Shown: positions 15,189 through 24,160 of the stretch, piece after piece
Numbering within the stretch: the first letter of the stretch is position 1
Layout of the letters: every line of letters starts with the position of its first letter
Assembly: GCA_022776445.1 (NCBI GenBank)
Contig: JALFHZ010000141.1
Coordinates: forward strand, 1 to 46,669
Length of the DNA stretch: 46,669 bases
Direction: 5' to 3'
Source of the DNA: Lachnospiraceae bacterium
Lineage (GTDB): Bacteria; Bacillota; Clostridia; Lachnospirales; Lachnospiraceae
Made by a program: the position numbers and the translations under genes
The notes under the pieces: generated by a model
Databases searched by the model: none
What the model was told of the DNA's origin: nothing
What the model saw: only the letters and a program-made list of their open reading frames with translations

Positions 15189-16178
15189 TTATTCTTTCCA
15201 GGCCGGCGTATCTGCCTTTGCATCCAGCAGTTCCTTCATCTGATCATCCAGTCTCAGCAGAGAAATGGAAAAGCCCTGCATTTCAATCGAAGTCATATAT
15301 TCTCCAACCATCGTACGGTATACACGGATACCTTTCTCCGCCAGAATATCTGCTACATGATTGTTGATAATAAACAGTTCCATCAGAGGTGTTGCACCGG
15401 AACCATTGATCAGAACTGCCACTTCACTGCCGGAGTAATCGATATCTGCCAGAATTTTGTCCATCAGAAGATCCACAACCTCATCGGCAGGTCTCATAGC
15501 CTCTCTGTGGGTTCCAGGCTCTCCATGAATTCCGATGCCTACCTCCATCTCGTCATCACTCAGTTCAAAGCCCGGTTTACCGGCTGCCGGTACGGTACAT
15601 GGTGCAATTGCAGCACCCATTGTACGCACATTGTCAATCACCTTCTGAGCTACAGCCTGCACTTCATCCAGATCTGCTCCCGTCTCAGCGAGCGCACCGG
15701 CAATCTTATGAACAAAGACTGTACCTGCCACACCTCTGCGTCCTACCGTATAAAGGCTTCCGTCTACCGCAACATCATCATTGGTCACTACATGTTTCAC
15801 CGTAATGCCTTCCATCTCAGCCATCTCTGCAGCCATCTCAAAGTTCATGACGTCACCGGTGTAGTTCTTGACAACCATCAGAACGCCCTTATCGGTCGCA
15901 ATCGCTTTAATTCCCTCGTATATCTGATCCGGTGTCGGAGACGTAAATACTGCACCTGCCACTGCGGCATCCAGCATACCTTCGCCTACAAAACCGCCGT
16001 GTGCAGGCTCATGTCCGCTTCCGCCTCCGCTGATCAGTGCTACTTTCCCTTCTTTTTTCTCAGCACGCACCACGACATTGCCGCAATCCAGTTTTTTCAA
16101 ATGTTTTGGATAAGCTTTCAACATACCCTGAATCATCTGGTTCTCTACCTGATCAACCGCATTAATAAACTTTTTCAT
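15189..16178 (-). CDS. dhaK: Dihydroxyacetone kinase subunit DhaK
   Basis: From ATG 16178 the protein is 329 residues and starts MKKFINAVDQVENQMIQG as in known DhaK proteins; a longer frame reaches 16205. Key parts are SGGGSGHEPAHGGFVGEGML (substrate loop), VKNYTGDVMNFEMA, DDVAVDG and GIGIHGEPGTHRE, which holds the histidine that binds dihydroxyacetone covalently. The late NGSGATPLMELFI segment is also conserved. It makes dihydroxyacetone phosphate with DhaL and DhaM. No glycerol dehydrogenase lies in the window, so dihydroxyacetone must come from elsewhere. Confidence 0.96.
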   Translation of the reverse strand: MKKFINAVDQVENQMIQGMLKAYPKHLKKLDCGNVVVRAEKKEGKVALISGGGSGHEPAHGGFVGEGMLDAAVAGAVFTSPTPDQIYEGIKAIATDKGVLMVVKNYTGDVMNFEMAAEMAEMEGITVKHVVTNDDVAVDGSLYTVGRRGVAGTVFVHKIAGALAETGADLDEVQAVAQKVIDNVRTMGAAIAPCTVPAAGKPGFELSDDEMEVGIGIHGEPGTHREAMRPADEVVDLLMDKILADIDYSGSEVAVLINGSGATPLMELFIINNHVADILAEKGIRVYRTMVGEYMTSIEMQGFSISLLRLDDQMKELLDAKADTPAWKE

Positions 16179-16226
16179 TCCGTAAACCATCCTTTCCTTT
16201 TCCACGTTTTCAGATTCCCGGTTCGC

Positions 16227-16430
16227 TTATTTTTCATCTCCCAGACAGTTCATATCGTCCAGAGCGCAGGTCTTATCCTCTTCATCTGCCAGGCAGTTCA
16301 TATCATTCAGACCGCAGCTTTTTACATCCTCATCCTCCAGACAGTTCATGTCATTCAGGCCGCAGCTCCTGTCATCCTCACTGATTCCATTCAGATTGCC
16401 CCAGCCGGCTGCTTTTTTCTTATCTTCCAT
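16227..16430 (-). CDS. Small acidic protein with three CX6C repeats
   Basis: I do not recognise this 67-residue protein. A lysine-rich start (MEDKKKAAGWGN) is followed by three copies of a 16-residue unit, [ST]-C-[GA]-L-[ND]-D-M-N-C-L plus an acidic spacer. The cysteine pairs are C23/C30, C39/C46 and C55/C62. It has no signal peptide or membrane helix. GAGG lies about seven bases before ATG 16430, and it sits between glpF and dhaK in the same direction. Exact periodicity and the position in a metabolic operon support a real gene. Possible roles: metal or redox-switch protein, or a repeat-core modified peptide (no modifying enzyme nearby). Confidence 0.75.
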   Translation of the reverse strand: MEDKKKAAGWGNLNGISEDDRSCGLNDMNCLEDEDVKSCGLNDMNCLADEEDKTCALDDMNCLGDEK

Positions 16431-16475
16431 CTGTTTTCCTCACTTTCTGTCTCTGACTATTCCCTGTTATAAAGC

Positions 16476-16523
16476 GAAGCCTGACAAACAAACGTATAGA
16501 AGTATACGGGATTGCCAGGCTTC
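16476..16523. repeat. Nested inverted repeat between glpF and the small-peptide gene
   Basis: The outer arms are 16476-16487 and 16512-16523 (12 positions, one mismatch) and the inner arms are 16493-16498 and 16503-16508 (CGTATA/TATACG). No T-tract follows on the minus strand, so it is more likely an mRNA processing or stability structure, or a weak attenuator, than a plain terminator. Confidence 0.65.
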
Positions 16524-16602
16524 TCACTCATGCACGTATATTAAATTTTGTCAGTTTTCTGACATTCCATACCTACTGCAATCGCTTGTTCCTGACGTTT
16601 TC

Positions 16603-17313
16603 CTACCACGGAATCGCGCCGTACAGCAGAACTGCAATCACTGCACCAATAACCGGTCCCAGAATAACTACCGGTGCATAGCCCCAGTTAGAATCACCTT
16701 TGCCTTTAATCGGAAGAACCGAATGTGCAATACGCGGTCCCAGGTCACGAGCCGGGTTCAGAGCATACCCGGTCAGACCGCCAAGAGACATACCGATGGA
16801 AACGATGATGCCGAATACAAGGAATTTCTCAACGCCCGGTGCACAGCCTGTCACCTGACCGATACCCTTGATTGCAAATACCAGCACGAAAGTACCAACT
16901 ACTTCACTTAAAATATTTAACGGCATATTAGGCACGGACGGACCGGTGGAGAACACACCAAGTTTTGTCCCCGGATTATCCGTTGCATCAAACTGATCCT
17001 TGAACAGAATGTAAACCAGGCAAGCGCCTACAAATGCACCGGCAAACTGTGAAACGATGTATCCGGGAACCATTCCCCATCCGATACTGCCGTCCACTGC
17101 AAGTGCAATGGTCAGTGCCGGATTAAAGTGTGCACCGGAAGCTGCGCCGAAAATAAATGCCGGAACCATAACCGCAAGACCCCATGCAAATGTAATCTGA
17201 ATCGAACCTGCACCTTTCATACCCGATTTATTTAAAGTTACGTTTGCTACTACACCATCACCTAAGAGAATCAGAAGCATAGTACCTAAAAATTCTGCTA
17301 TATATGGCAACAT
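16603..17313 (-). CDS. glpF: Glycerol facilitator (MIP/aquaglyceroporin)
   Basis: The 236-residue membrane protein has six helices and the two half-helix NPA motifs of the aquaporin fold (HFNPALTIAL at about 62-71 and GYALNPARDLGPR at about 185-197). The Asp after the second NPAR and the adjacent Gly-rich loops fit glyceroporins rather than strict water channels. It lets glycerol diffuse in, trapped by the glycerol kinase encoded 84 bases upstream. Confidence 0.95.
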   Translation of the reverse strand: MLPYIAEFLGTMLLILLGDGVVANVTLNKSGMKGAGSIQITFAWGLAVMVPAFIFGAASGAHFNPALTIALAVDGSIGWGMVPGYIVSQFAGAFVGACLVYILFKDQFDATDNPGTKLGVFSTGPSVPNMPLNILSEVVGTFVLVFAIKGIGQVTGCAPGVEKFLVFGIIVSIGMSLGGLTGYALNPARDLGPRIAHSVLPIKGKGDSNWGYAPVVILGPVIGAVIAVLLYGAIPW

Positions 17314-17397
17314 ATAAAATCCCCCTGTTCTTTCATTCCTATACGTTCACAGTCTGCGGGTTACATGGTTTGATGCCTTTTTATCCTGTACATTGAC

Positions 17398-18897
<1,500 letters not shown>

Positions 18898-18980
18898 CTA
18901 CCTCCTTAAAAAATATAGTTTTTGTTTCTATACATCACCGGATCCCCCTCCGGTGCACTGTATCCCCATAAGATACCTTT

Positions 18981-19064
18981 AAAACAAAAAGAGCCCAACA
19001 AACACTAACACACCTGCTATGAATGTCACGCTCCTGTCTTTTATATTTCTATGCTACCGTCGAT
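18981..19064 (-). promoter_or_regulatory. GlpP-type antiterminator/terminator leader of glpK
   Basis: A hairpin closed by GAGC and GCTC (18991-19033) is followed by TTTTTG on the minus strand, 40 bases into the leader. Its loop carries CATTCATAGCAG and GTTAGTGTTTGTTG. The glpP leader at 23939-23996 has the same framework (AGGAG, CATTCA, CAG, TGTT, GCTCTTTTT). In Bacillus, GlpP binds such leader repeats with glycerol-3-phosphate to allow readthrough. Confidence 0.7.
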
Positions 19065-19070
19065 GGATTT

Positions 19071-19099
19071 AGTATAGCATATTGCATATAGTTTTGCAA
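19071..19099 (-). promoter_or_regulatory. SigA promoter of the glpK-glpF-dhaKLM-ahpC operon
   Basis: TTGCAA (19094-19099), 17 bases, TATACT (19071-19076) on the minus strand. The stretch around the -10 box (GCAATATGCTATACT) is nearly repeated in the glpP promoter. The T-rich DNA from 19100 to 19217 shows nothing else. Confidence 0.8.
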
Positions 19100-19217
19100 T
19101 CATTTTTTATTTTTTTCACCGTTTTGACCATTGCATCTTTTTTAGCAAAAATCAAATCCGTTATTTTGCGCATATTTTTTCAACATTTTTATATTATTTT
19201 GTCGATTTTGTTTGTAT

Positions 19218-19880
19218 TCATTTTGCATCCCGGAACAGTTGAATCAGGTCTTCGATCGTACGCGGACCCACAAAGGTATCCCGATCATTGATGACCACCA
19301 GAGGTACCCGTTCAATCCGATACCGTTCCACCAGATCCGGATACAGATTGGCATCGTACATCTCCGCTGTAATACAGGAATTCATCATGGCAATCCTCTG
19401 GCATGCAATGACCACCCCGGGGCAATGATGGCAGGCCAGCGACACGCAGATCTTCACATGTACCGGACGCGCCAGCTTTGCAATCTTCTTCTCCGCACCT
19501 TTCGGCAATTCCTGACCCGGTCCCGCAAGATTATAGATTCCAATCACAAAAGAATTGATCTCTTTTCCTCCCGGGACACCATGAAAAGCAGCTCCCCGGT
19601 ATCTGCCATCCATAAAAAATCCCGTCACAGGCAGATGCTCCGTATCCATCTCCAGATCCCCTGCTTCTCCCGGAGCATACAATTCCAGATTGATCAGGGA
19701 ACTTAACTGAGCCACAAGTACCAGAAAAGAAGCCATCTCCCTGGATTTCGCTTCCTCCAGATCAACAACCGCTTTCAGAGTGACCTCCCTTGTCAGCCTG
19801 GCAAATACTCCCTGTATCGTTTCTTTTGTTTTTTCATCCAGCAGAGCACTTTCTGCAGGAATCTTGCTCAAATCTATCAT
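19218..19880 (-). CDS. Thioredoxin-fold protein resembling the AhpF N-terminal domain
   Basis: From ATG 19880 (AGGAGG upstream) the product has 220 residues. It shows two thioredoxin-like halves, as in the N-terminal domain of AhpF: the first lacks a redox motif, the second holds C150-H-H-C153 in SLACHHCPGVVIA, followed by a cis-proline-type VPLVVINDRDTFVG loop. No FAD or NAD domain follows. It probably passes electrons to a peroxidase. It lies between a terminator and the glpK promoter in the glycerol cluster, and AhpC ends that cluster, so AhpC is the obvious partner. Partner assignment is inference. Confidence 0.85.
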   Translation of the reverse strand: MIDLSKIPAESALLDEKTKETIQGVFARLTREVTLKAVVDLEEAKSREMASFLVLVAQLSSLINLELYAPGEAGDLEMDTEHLPVTGFFMDGRYRGAAFHGVPGGKEINSFVIGIYNLAGPGQELPKGAEKKIAKLARPVHVKICVSLACHHCPGVVIACQRIAMMNSCITAEMYDANLYPDLVERYRIERVPLVVINDRDTFVGPRTIEDLIQLFRDAK

Positions 19881-19905
19881 AAGCCCTCCTGTTCCCCGTA
19901 ATGGC

Positions 19906-19946
19906 AAAAAGACCGGAACGGTTCTCTGTCAGGGAATCGCTCCGGT
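19906..19946 (-). terminator. Terminator after the DUF1667 gene
   Basis: ACCGGAGCG pairs with CGTTCCGGT and is followed by CTTTTTG on the minus strand. It is close in sequence to the ahpC terminator at 13461-13504. Confidence 0.85.
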
Positions 19947-19996
19947 CCTCCTTTCTGCTTAAAGACGGCTTGTTCGCCGCTCTGAACGGTTACAAT

Positions 19997-20356
19997 TTAT
20001 TCTACATTGCTGCTGGCAATAATATCCACGCCTGTTCCTGCTACGTTCTCCACAATCACATCGCCGATATGAACCGGAGCTTTCACAGTAATGCCTTTCA
20101 GCGCCTTTACGCACTCAAAGATCTTGCTCTTCGGAATATCATTACGGGTTTTCACTGCTACCGTAACGTCACTTCCTCCTTCTACCATAACCGTGCTGGT
20201 TACAATACGCGTAGGATTCGTCACTTCTTTTCTTGCGTAGTCGTCGCCTCTCTTACAGGTGTTTCCTTCTACCTTCACCACTTCAGCACCTTCCATGGTT
20301 ACAGTCAGCGGGCAGCCCAGAGGACAGCCAATACAGATTAATTCTCTTTTATCCAT
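19997..20356 (-). CDS. DUF1667 domain protein of the glycerol-3-phosphate oxidation operon
   Basis: The 119-residue protein starts with a cysteine motif, CIGCPLGCPLTV (C8, C11, C15), and has a further cysteine in NTCKRGDDYARKE, a pattern that fits an Fe-S or other metal site and is typical of DUF1667. It is regularly found beside the two FAD proteins encoded upstream, as here: its ATG lies directly at the stop of the preceding gene. It probably is the small electron-transfer subunit of the complex. Biochemical role unproven. Confidence 0.9.
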   Translation of the reverse strand: MDKRELICIGCPLGCPLTVTMEGAEVVKVEGNTCKRGDDYARKEVTNPTRIVTSTVMVEGGSDVTVAVKTRNDIPKSKIFECVKALKGITVKAPVHIGDVIVENVAGTGVDIIASSNVE

Positions 20357-20358
20357 CT

Positions 20359-21624
20359 TTATGCCTCCTCAATCTTCACGGTAATCGTCTTCAGATCCGG
20401 ATAGGTCAAAAGTTTTGCCTTTTCCAGCTTGATTTCTTCCATCTCACCTGGTGCAACAACCGGGCGTTTCCGATGAATCACTCTCTCATCATCAAAGTAT
20501 ACGCTGATATAGCAGTTCTTATAAACACCGCCGACACGGAATCTTACGGTCAGTTTATCCTCCATCTGATCCGGACGGATCGTGGACGGAACCGTATAGC
20601 GCACTCCTTCGATCGGGTTCATTTTGATCACCTGGCCAGCAGCCTCTTTGCGCTCACCTTTCACATAAGCTGCCGCATTCTTGCCTGCCGCACCTGCTTC
20701 TTCCGATACGAAGTCAACCAGGTCATGTACGTGAAGAACATTGCCGCATGCAAATACGCCTTCAATATTGGTCTCCAGACTCTCATTCACAATCGGTCCG
20801 GATGTAACAGGACTCATCTCAACGCCTGCTTCTCTGGAAAGCTCATTCTCTGGAATCAGACCGCAGGAGAGCAGCAGCGTATCACAATCATAGTCTTCCT
20901 CGGTACCCGGAATCGGTTTGCCCTTGGAGTCAACCTGCGCAATCGTAACACCGGTTACACGTTCTTTGCCGCGGATATCCACAACGGTATGGCTCAGCTT
21001 TAACGGAATGCCATAGTCGTCCAGACACTGAACGATGTTTCTCTTCAGGCCGCCGGAATAAGGCATCAGCTCTGCCACAACCTTAACCTTAGCGCCTTCA
21101 AAAGTCATACGGCGCGCCATGATCAGTCCGATATCGCCGGAACCCAGGATAACAACCTCGCGTCCCGGAAGATAACCTTCACGGTTAACCAGACGCTGTG
21201 CTGTACCTGCTGAAAAGATACCTGCCGGACGATATCCCGGAATATTCAGCGCACCTCTTGCACGCTCACGGCAACCCATAGCCAGAATCACTGCCTTTGC
21301 CTGAATCTGGAACATGCCATCTTCCCGGTTCATAGCGGTAACTACTTTTTCATGGCTGATGTCCATAACCATGGTATGAAGCTTATATTCAATACCCAGT
21401 TCTTTTACCTGAGCAATAAATCTTGCTGCGTACTCCGGTCCGGTCAACTCCTCCTTGAACGTGTGAAGACCAAAACCATTGTGGATACACTGATTCAAAA
21501 TACCACCAAGCTCCTTATCTCTCTCAAGAATCAGGATACTGTCTACTCCGCTGTTCTTTGCAGATACTGCAGCTGCCAGTCCGGCAGGACCGCCGCCGAC
21601 GATTACGATATCATATGCTTTCAT
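20359..21624 (-). CDS. FAD/NAD(P)-dependent oxidoreductase, partner of glycerol-3-phosphate dehydrogenase
   Basis: I place the start at ATG 21624 (421 residues); an upstream extension to 21705 would overlap the preceding gene. The N terminus DIVIVGGGPAGLAAAVSAK binds FAD and a second Rossmann motif, EVVILGSGDIGLIMARRM, binds NAD(P)H. EGVFACGNVLHVHDLVDFVS is the second FAD contact, and a roughly 90-residue C-terminal domain follows. It resembles the NADH-oxidase-type subunit paired with GlpA-like proteins in Clostridia. It lies 16 bases after the GlpA-like gene and is followed at once by DUF1667, so the three likely form one enzyme that sends electrons from glycerol-3-phosphate to NAD+ or another carrier. 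Confidence 0.9.
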   Translation of the reverse strand: MKAYDIVIVGGGPAGLAAAVSAKNSGVDSILILERDKELGGILNQCIHNGFGLHTFKEELTGPEYAARFIAQVKELGIEYKLHTMVMDISHEKVVTAMNREDGMFQIQAKAVILAMGCRERARGALNIPGYRPAGIFSAGTAQRLVNREGYLPGREVVILGSGDIGLIMARRMTFEGAKVKVVAELMPYSGGLKRNIVQCLDDYGIPLKLSHTVVDIRGKERVTGVTIAQVDSKGKPIPGTEEDYDCDTLLLSCGLIPENELSREAGVEMSPVTSGPIVNESLETNIEGVFACGNVLHVHDLVDFVSEEAGAAGKNAAAYVKGERKEAAGQVIKMNPIEGVRYTVPSTIRPDQMEDKLTVRFRVGGVYKNCYISVYFDDERVIHRKRPVVAPGEMEEIKLEKAKLLTYPDLKTITVKIEEA

Positions 21625-21640
21625 TCTGGACGCCCCCTTC

Positions 21641-23077
21641 TTATATACTATCCTTGTTGGTACCAACTGCAATTCTGGATTCTCCGCCACTCTTGGTGAT
21701 CTCACGCATATCCAGATTCAGTTCGCGGGACAGAATCTCCATGGTACGCGGGGAGCAGAAGCCAGCCTGACAGCGTCCCATACCGGCGCGGGTTCTCCGC
21801 TTAACACCATCCAGGGATTTTGCCCCAAGCGGACGATGGATCGCATCCAGGATTTCTCCCTCTGTAACCATCTCACAGCGGCAGATGATATTGCCGTATG
21901 CCGGGTTCTCTTTGATCAGGGCATTGCGCTCCTCCAGAGAAAGGTTCTCCGGATTCAGAACACCCTTACGGGTTCCAACGAAGTCCGGATTCTCTTCCGG
22001 ATTCAGAATACCTTTTACAATATCAGCAACCATAACACCAATGGCCGGGCTGCTGGTCAGTCCAGGAGACTCGATACCTGCACAGTCAACAAATCCCGGA
22101 GCTTCCTCCAGCTCACCGATGTGGAATTCATGAGATGCCTCATGCGCACGCAGTCCTGCGAAAGAAGTAATCACCTGTCTCAACGGAACATTCTTAACGG
22201 TGTTTGCACATTTCGTAATTGCCTCATCCAGACCTGCACGGGTCGTTGCAGTTCCTTCTTTATCTTCAATATCAATTGCGGTCGGTCCGACAAGAAGGTT
22301 GCCGTGTACGGTCGGAGCTACCAGAATACCTTTGCCGTATTTGGTCGGCAGAGCAAAAATGGTCTTGGAAACGTGTTTGCCGGCAGACTTGTCCAGCAGG
22401 CAATAGTCACCGCGTCGCGGAACAATCTTCATTTCCTTATCGCTGACCATGTTGTGAAGTTCATCCGCATATACACCTGCTGCGTTCACAACCACTTTGG
22501 TTTCATAATCACCATTGTCAGTCTTTACTTTCCAGCCGCCTTCGATCTTCTCGAAGCCGGTCACTTTCGTATTAAACCGGAACTCAACACCGTTTACGTT
22601 TGCATTTTCAGCTAAAGCAATGTTCAGATTGAACGGGCATACAATTCCTGCAGTCGGAGCATACAGAGCGGCCACCGCAGAATCAGAGATATTCGGTTCC
22701 ATCTCTACCAGTTCATCACGCTCAATGATACGCAGGCCTTCCACACCGTTCTTGACACCGCGCTCATAAAGTGCTTCCAGACCCGGACGGGTTTCCGGAT
22801 CGGTACATACTACCAGCGATCCGTTCTGAATAAACGCAAAATCCAGATCCTTAGCCAGCTGCGGCATCATCTTATTGCCCAGCACATTCAGTTTCGCCAT
22901 CAGCGATCCTTCTGCCGCATCATATCCGGCATGTACAATCGCACTGTTCGCTTTCGAGGTTCCGCAGCATACGTCTTCCTCTTTTTCCAAAACACAAGCT
23001 TTCACTTTATAACGGGAAAGCTCTCTGGCAGATGCTGCACCAGCAACGCCAGCTCCAATAATGATTACATCATACAT
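21641..23077 (-). CDS. Glycerol-3-phosphate dehydrogenase (GlpA-like FAD protein with 2Fe-2S domain)
   Basis: The 478-residue protein begins YDVIIIGAGVAGAASARELS (FAD site) and has KANSAIVHAGYDA, the DAO-family core with VNAAGVYADELHNMV, and GLRAHEAS and ESPGLTSSPAIGVMV late in that domain. The C-terminal BFD-like [2Fe-2S] domain has cysteines C399, C401, C436 and C441 (CRCEMVTE, GRCQAGFC). It should oxidise glycerol-3-phosphate to dihydroxyacetone phosphate. Context (glpP upstream, FAD partner and DUF1667 downstream) supports glycerol use. It is called glpA, glpO or lhgO-like in databases, so I withhold a symbol. Confidence 0.92.
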   Translation of the reverse strand: MYDVIIIGAGVAGAASARELSRYKVKACVLEKEEDVCCGTSKANSAIVHAGYDAAEGSLMAKLNVLGNKMMPQLAKDLDFAFIQNGSLVVCTDPETRPGLEALYERGVKNGVEGLRIIERDELVEMEPNISDSAVAALYAPTAGIVCPFNLNIALAENANVNGVEFRFNTKVTGFEKIEGGWKVKTDNGDYETKVVVNAAGVYADELHNMVSDKEMKIVPRRGDYCLLDKSAGKHVSKTIFALPTKYGKGILVAPTVHGNLLVGPTAIDIEDKEGTATTRAGLDEAITKCANTVKNVPLRQVITSFAGLRAHEASHEFHIGELEEAPGFVDCAGIESPGLTSSPAIGVMVADIVKGILNPEENPDFVGTRKGVLNPENLSLEERNALIKENPAYGNIICRCEMVTEGEILDAIHRPLGAKSLDGVKRRTRAGMGRCQAGFCSPRTMEILSRELNLDMREITKSGGESRIAVGTNKDSI

Positions 23078-23361
23078 GGTAATCTTCCTTTCTGCCCGAA
23101 CTTCAACTCAGGCGAGCGTGGATGGAGGTAACTGCCCGCCATGGCTGTAATCAGGCCTTCCTAGATTTCATCAGGATTCCTGTAATCCTTTTGTTACTTG
23201 TCCCGCCGGAAGTTTCCCCCCACTCTCCGGACAGATTTCGGTGCCGGCAGACACATCTGCTGCCACCGGTTCCGGTTTTGCTACCTCCCTTCTCCATCAA
23301 ACCGGTTTGTTTTCTTTCTCTATATACAACCTGCCGTTTCTTCCGGCAGACCGTATCCCTG
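23078..23361 (-). other. 284-base untranslated stretch between glpP and the glpA-like gene
   Basis: Unusually G-rich on the transcribed strand. It holds a CTGCCG/CGGCAG hairpin after glpP (weak terminator), a CAAACCGGTTTG palindrome, a GGATT/AATCC hairpin and GTCC/GGAC pairings, then the AGAAAGGA ribosome site of the glpA-like gene. I see no clear promoter, known riboswitch or convincing gene. It may be a structured leader. Confidence 0.4.
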
Positions 23362-23934
23362 TTACATCATCCAGACATCCTGATTCGTGGATGACACTGC
23401 AATCGCTCCTGCATTGAGCGCCGTCATAATATCGTCCTTATCGGTGATCAACCCGCCTGCAATCACCGGCGCCTTCATCTCTCTGCATACCCTGCGGATA
23501 ATCTTCGGCATCAGCCCCGGAAGCACCTCAATAAAATCCGGCTTGACCATCGTCATCTGCTTGCTGATATTATCCAGAGAGATGGAATCCAGGACAAAGA
23601 ACCGCATCACCGTATACATTCCCAGTTCCTTCGCCCGCCGGATCATCACCGGCTTGGTGGAAATCACCCCATCTGCACCGGTCTGCCGTTTGATAAAGTC
23701 CACGGCAATCTCCTTCGGACTCAGTCCGGCGATCAGATCCACATGAACGATCGCAAGCTTTCCTGACGACCGGATCTTCTTTACAATATCGTTAATATTG
23801 CAGATATCTCCAAATAAAACAAAAATCACCTTCAGCTCGTCAGCCTGACAACATTTCTCAAGCCCATCCATATCTTTGACTGCTGCAATCACCGGATTGG
23901 CTTCTACCATATCATAAAAATTCTGATTCGTCAT
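23362..23934 (-). CDS. glpP: Glycerol-3-phosphate-responsive antiterminator GlpP
   Basis: The 190-residue length is standard. Family features are NPVIAAVKDMDGLEKC, IVHVDLIAGLS, VDFIKRQTGADGVISTKP, RFFVLDSISLDN, DFIEVLPGLMPKIIRRV, VIAGGLITDKDDI and AGAIAVSSTN. In Bacillus, GlpP bound to glycerol-3-phosphate prevents termination in glp leaders. Its own leader carries the same kind of terminator, so it is probably autoregulated. Oddity: the T-tract of that terminator ends a few bases before ATG 23934 and no Shine-Dalgarno box is visible. Confidence 0.95.
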   Translation of the reverse strand: MTNQNFYDMVEANPVIAAVKDMDGLEKCCQADELKVIFVLFGDICNINDIVKKIRSSGKLAIVHVDLIAGLSPKEIAVDFIKRQTGADGVISTKPVMIRRAKELGMYTVMRFFVLDSISLDNISKQMTMVKPDFIEVLPGLMPKIIRRVCREMKAPVIAGGLITDKDDIMTALNAGAIAVSSTNQDVWMM

Positions 23935-23938
23935 TAAT

Positions 23939-23996
23939 CAAAAAAGAGCATAACACATAACAACATTTCTGTTGTGAATGCGATGCTCTCTCCTCT
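23939..23996 (-). promoter_or_regulatory. GlpP-type antiterminator/terminator leader of glpP
   Basis: AGAGGAGA is followed by a GAGCAT...ATGCTC hairpin (23946-23988) with an inner ACAAC/GTTGT arm and the tract TTTTTT on the minus strand. CATTCA, CAG and TGTT blocks fall in the same order as in the glpK leader. Confidence 0.7.
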
Positions 23997-24022
23997 CAGC
24001 ATAATATTCTTTTCTTATAATC

Positions 24023-24051
24023 ACTATAGCATACTGCACAGATTTTTTCAA
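24023..24051 (-). promoter_or_regulatory. SigA promoter of glpP
   Basis: TTGAAA (24046-24051), 17 bases, TATAGT (24023-24028). GCAGTATGCTATAGT closely matches the glpK promoter core. Confidence 0.8.
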
Positions 24052-24095
24052 TAATATTATACTTTTTCTAGTATTATGTTTATTTTTTTCGTCGT

Positions 24096-24129
24096 TTTTT
24101 GTATGTTTTTTATAAAAAACATACAAAAA
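24096..24129. repeat. Perfect 34-base AT-rich palindrome after hydF
   Basis: Arms TTTTTGTATGTTTTTT and AAAAAACATACAAAAA surround AT. It lies between the hydF stop and the glpP promoter and probably ends hydF transcription on the minus strand, because the stem itself supplies a U-rich tail. Confidence 0.7.
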
Positions 24130-24160
24130 TTTTGTTATTTATTTATCATTCATCGTGTTT

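Noticed and set aside
16227-16430. CX6C repeat gene read as a CRISPR-like or plain DNA repeat
   Set aside because: The 48-base units have no spacers and conserve the protein pattern better than the DNA; a start codon and ribosome site are present.
15045-16472. A 475-codon plus-strand frame opposite dhaL-dhaK
   Set aside because: Antisense shadow of three confident genes, with no ribosome site and no recognisable domain.
23151-23297. A 48-codon minus-strand frame in the glpP/glpA-like gap
   Set aside because: No ribosome site before its ATG, low-complexity Gly/Arg/Ser-rich product and no family resemblance.
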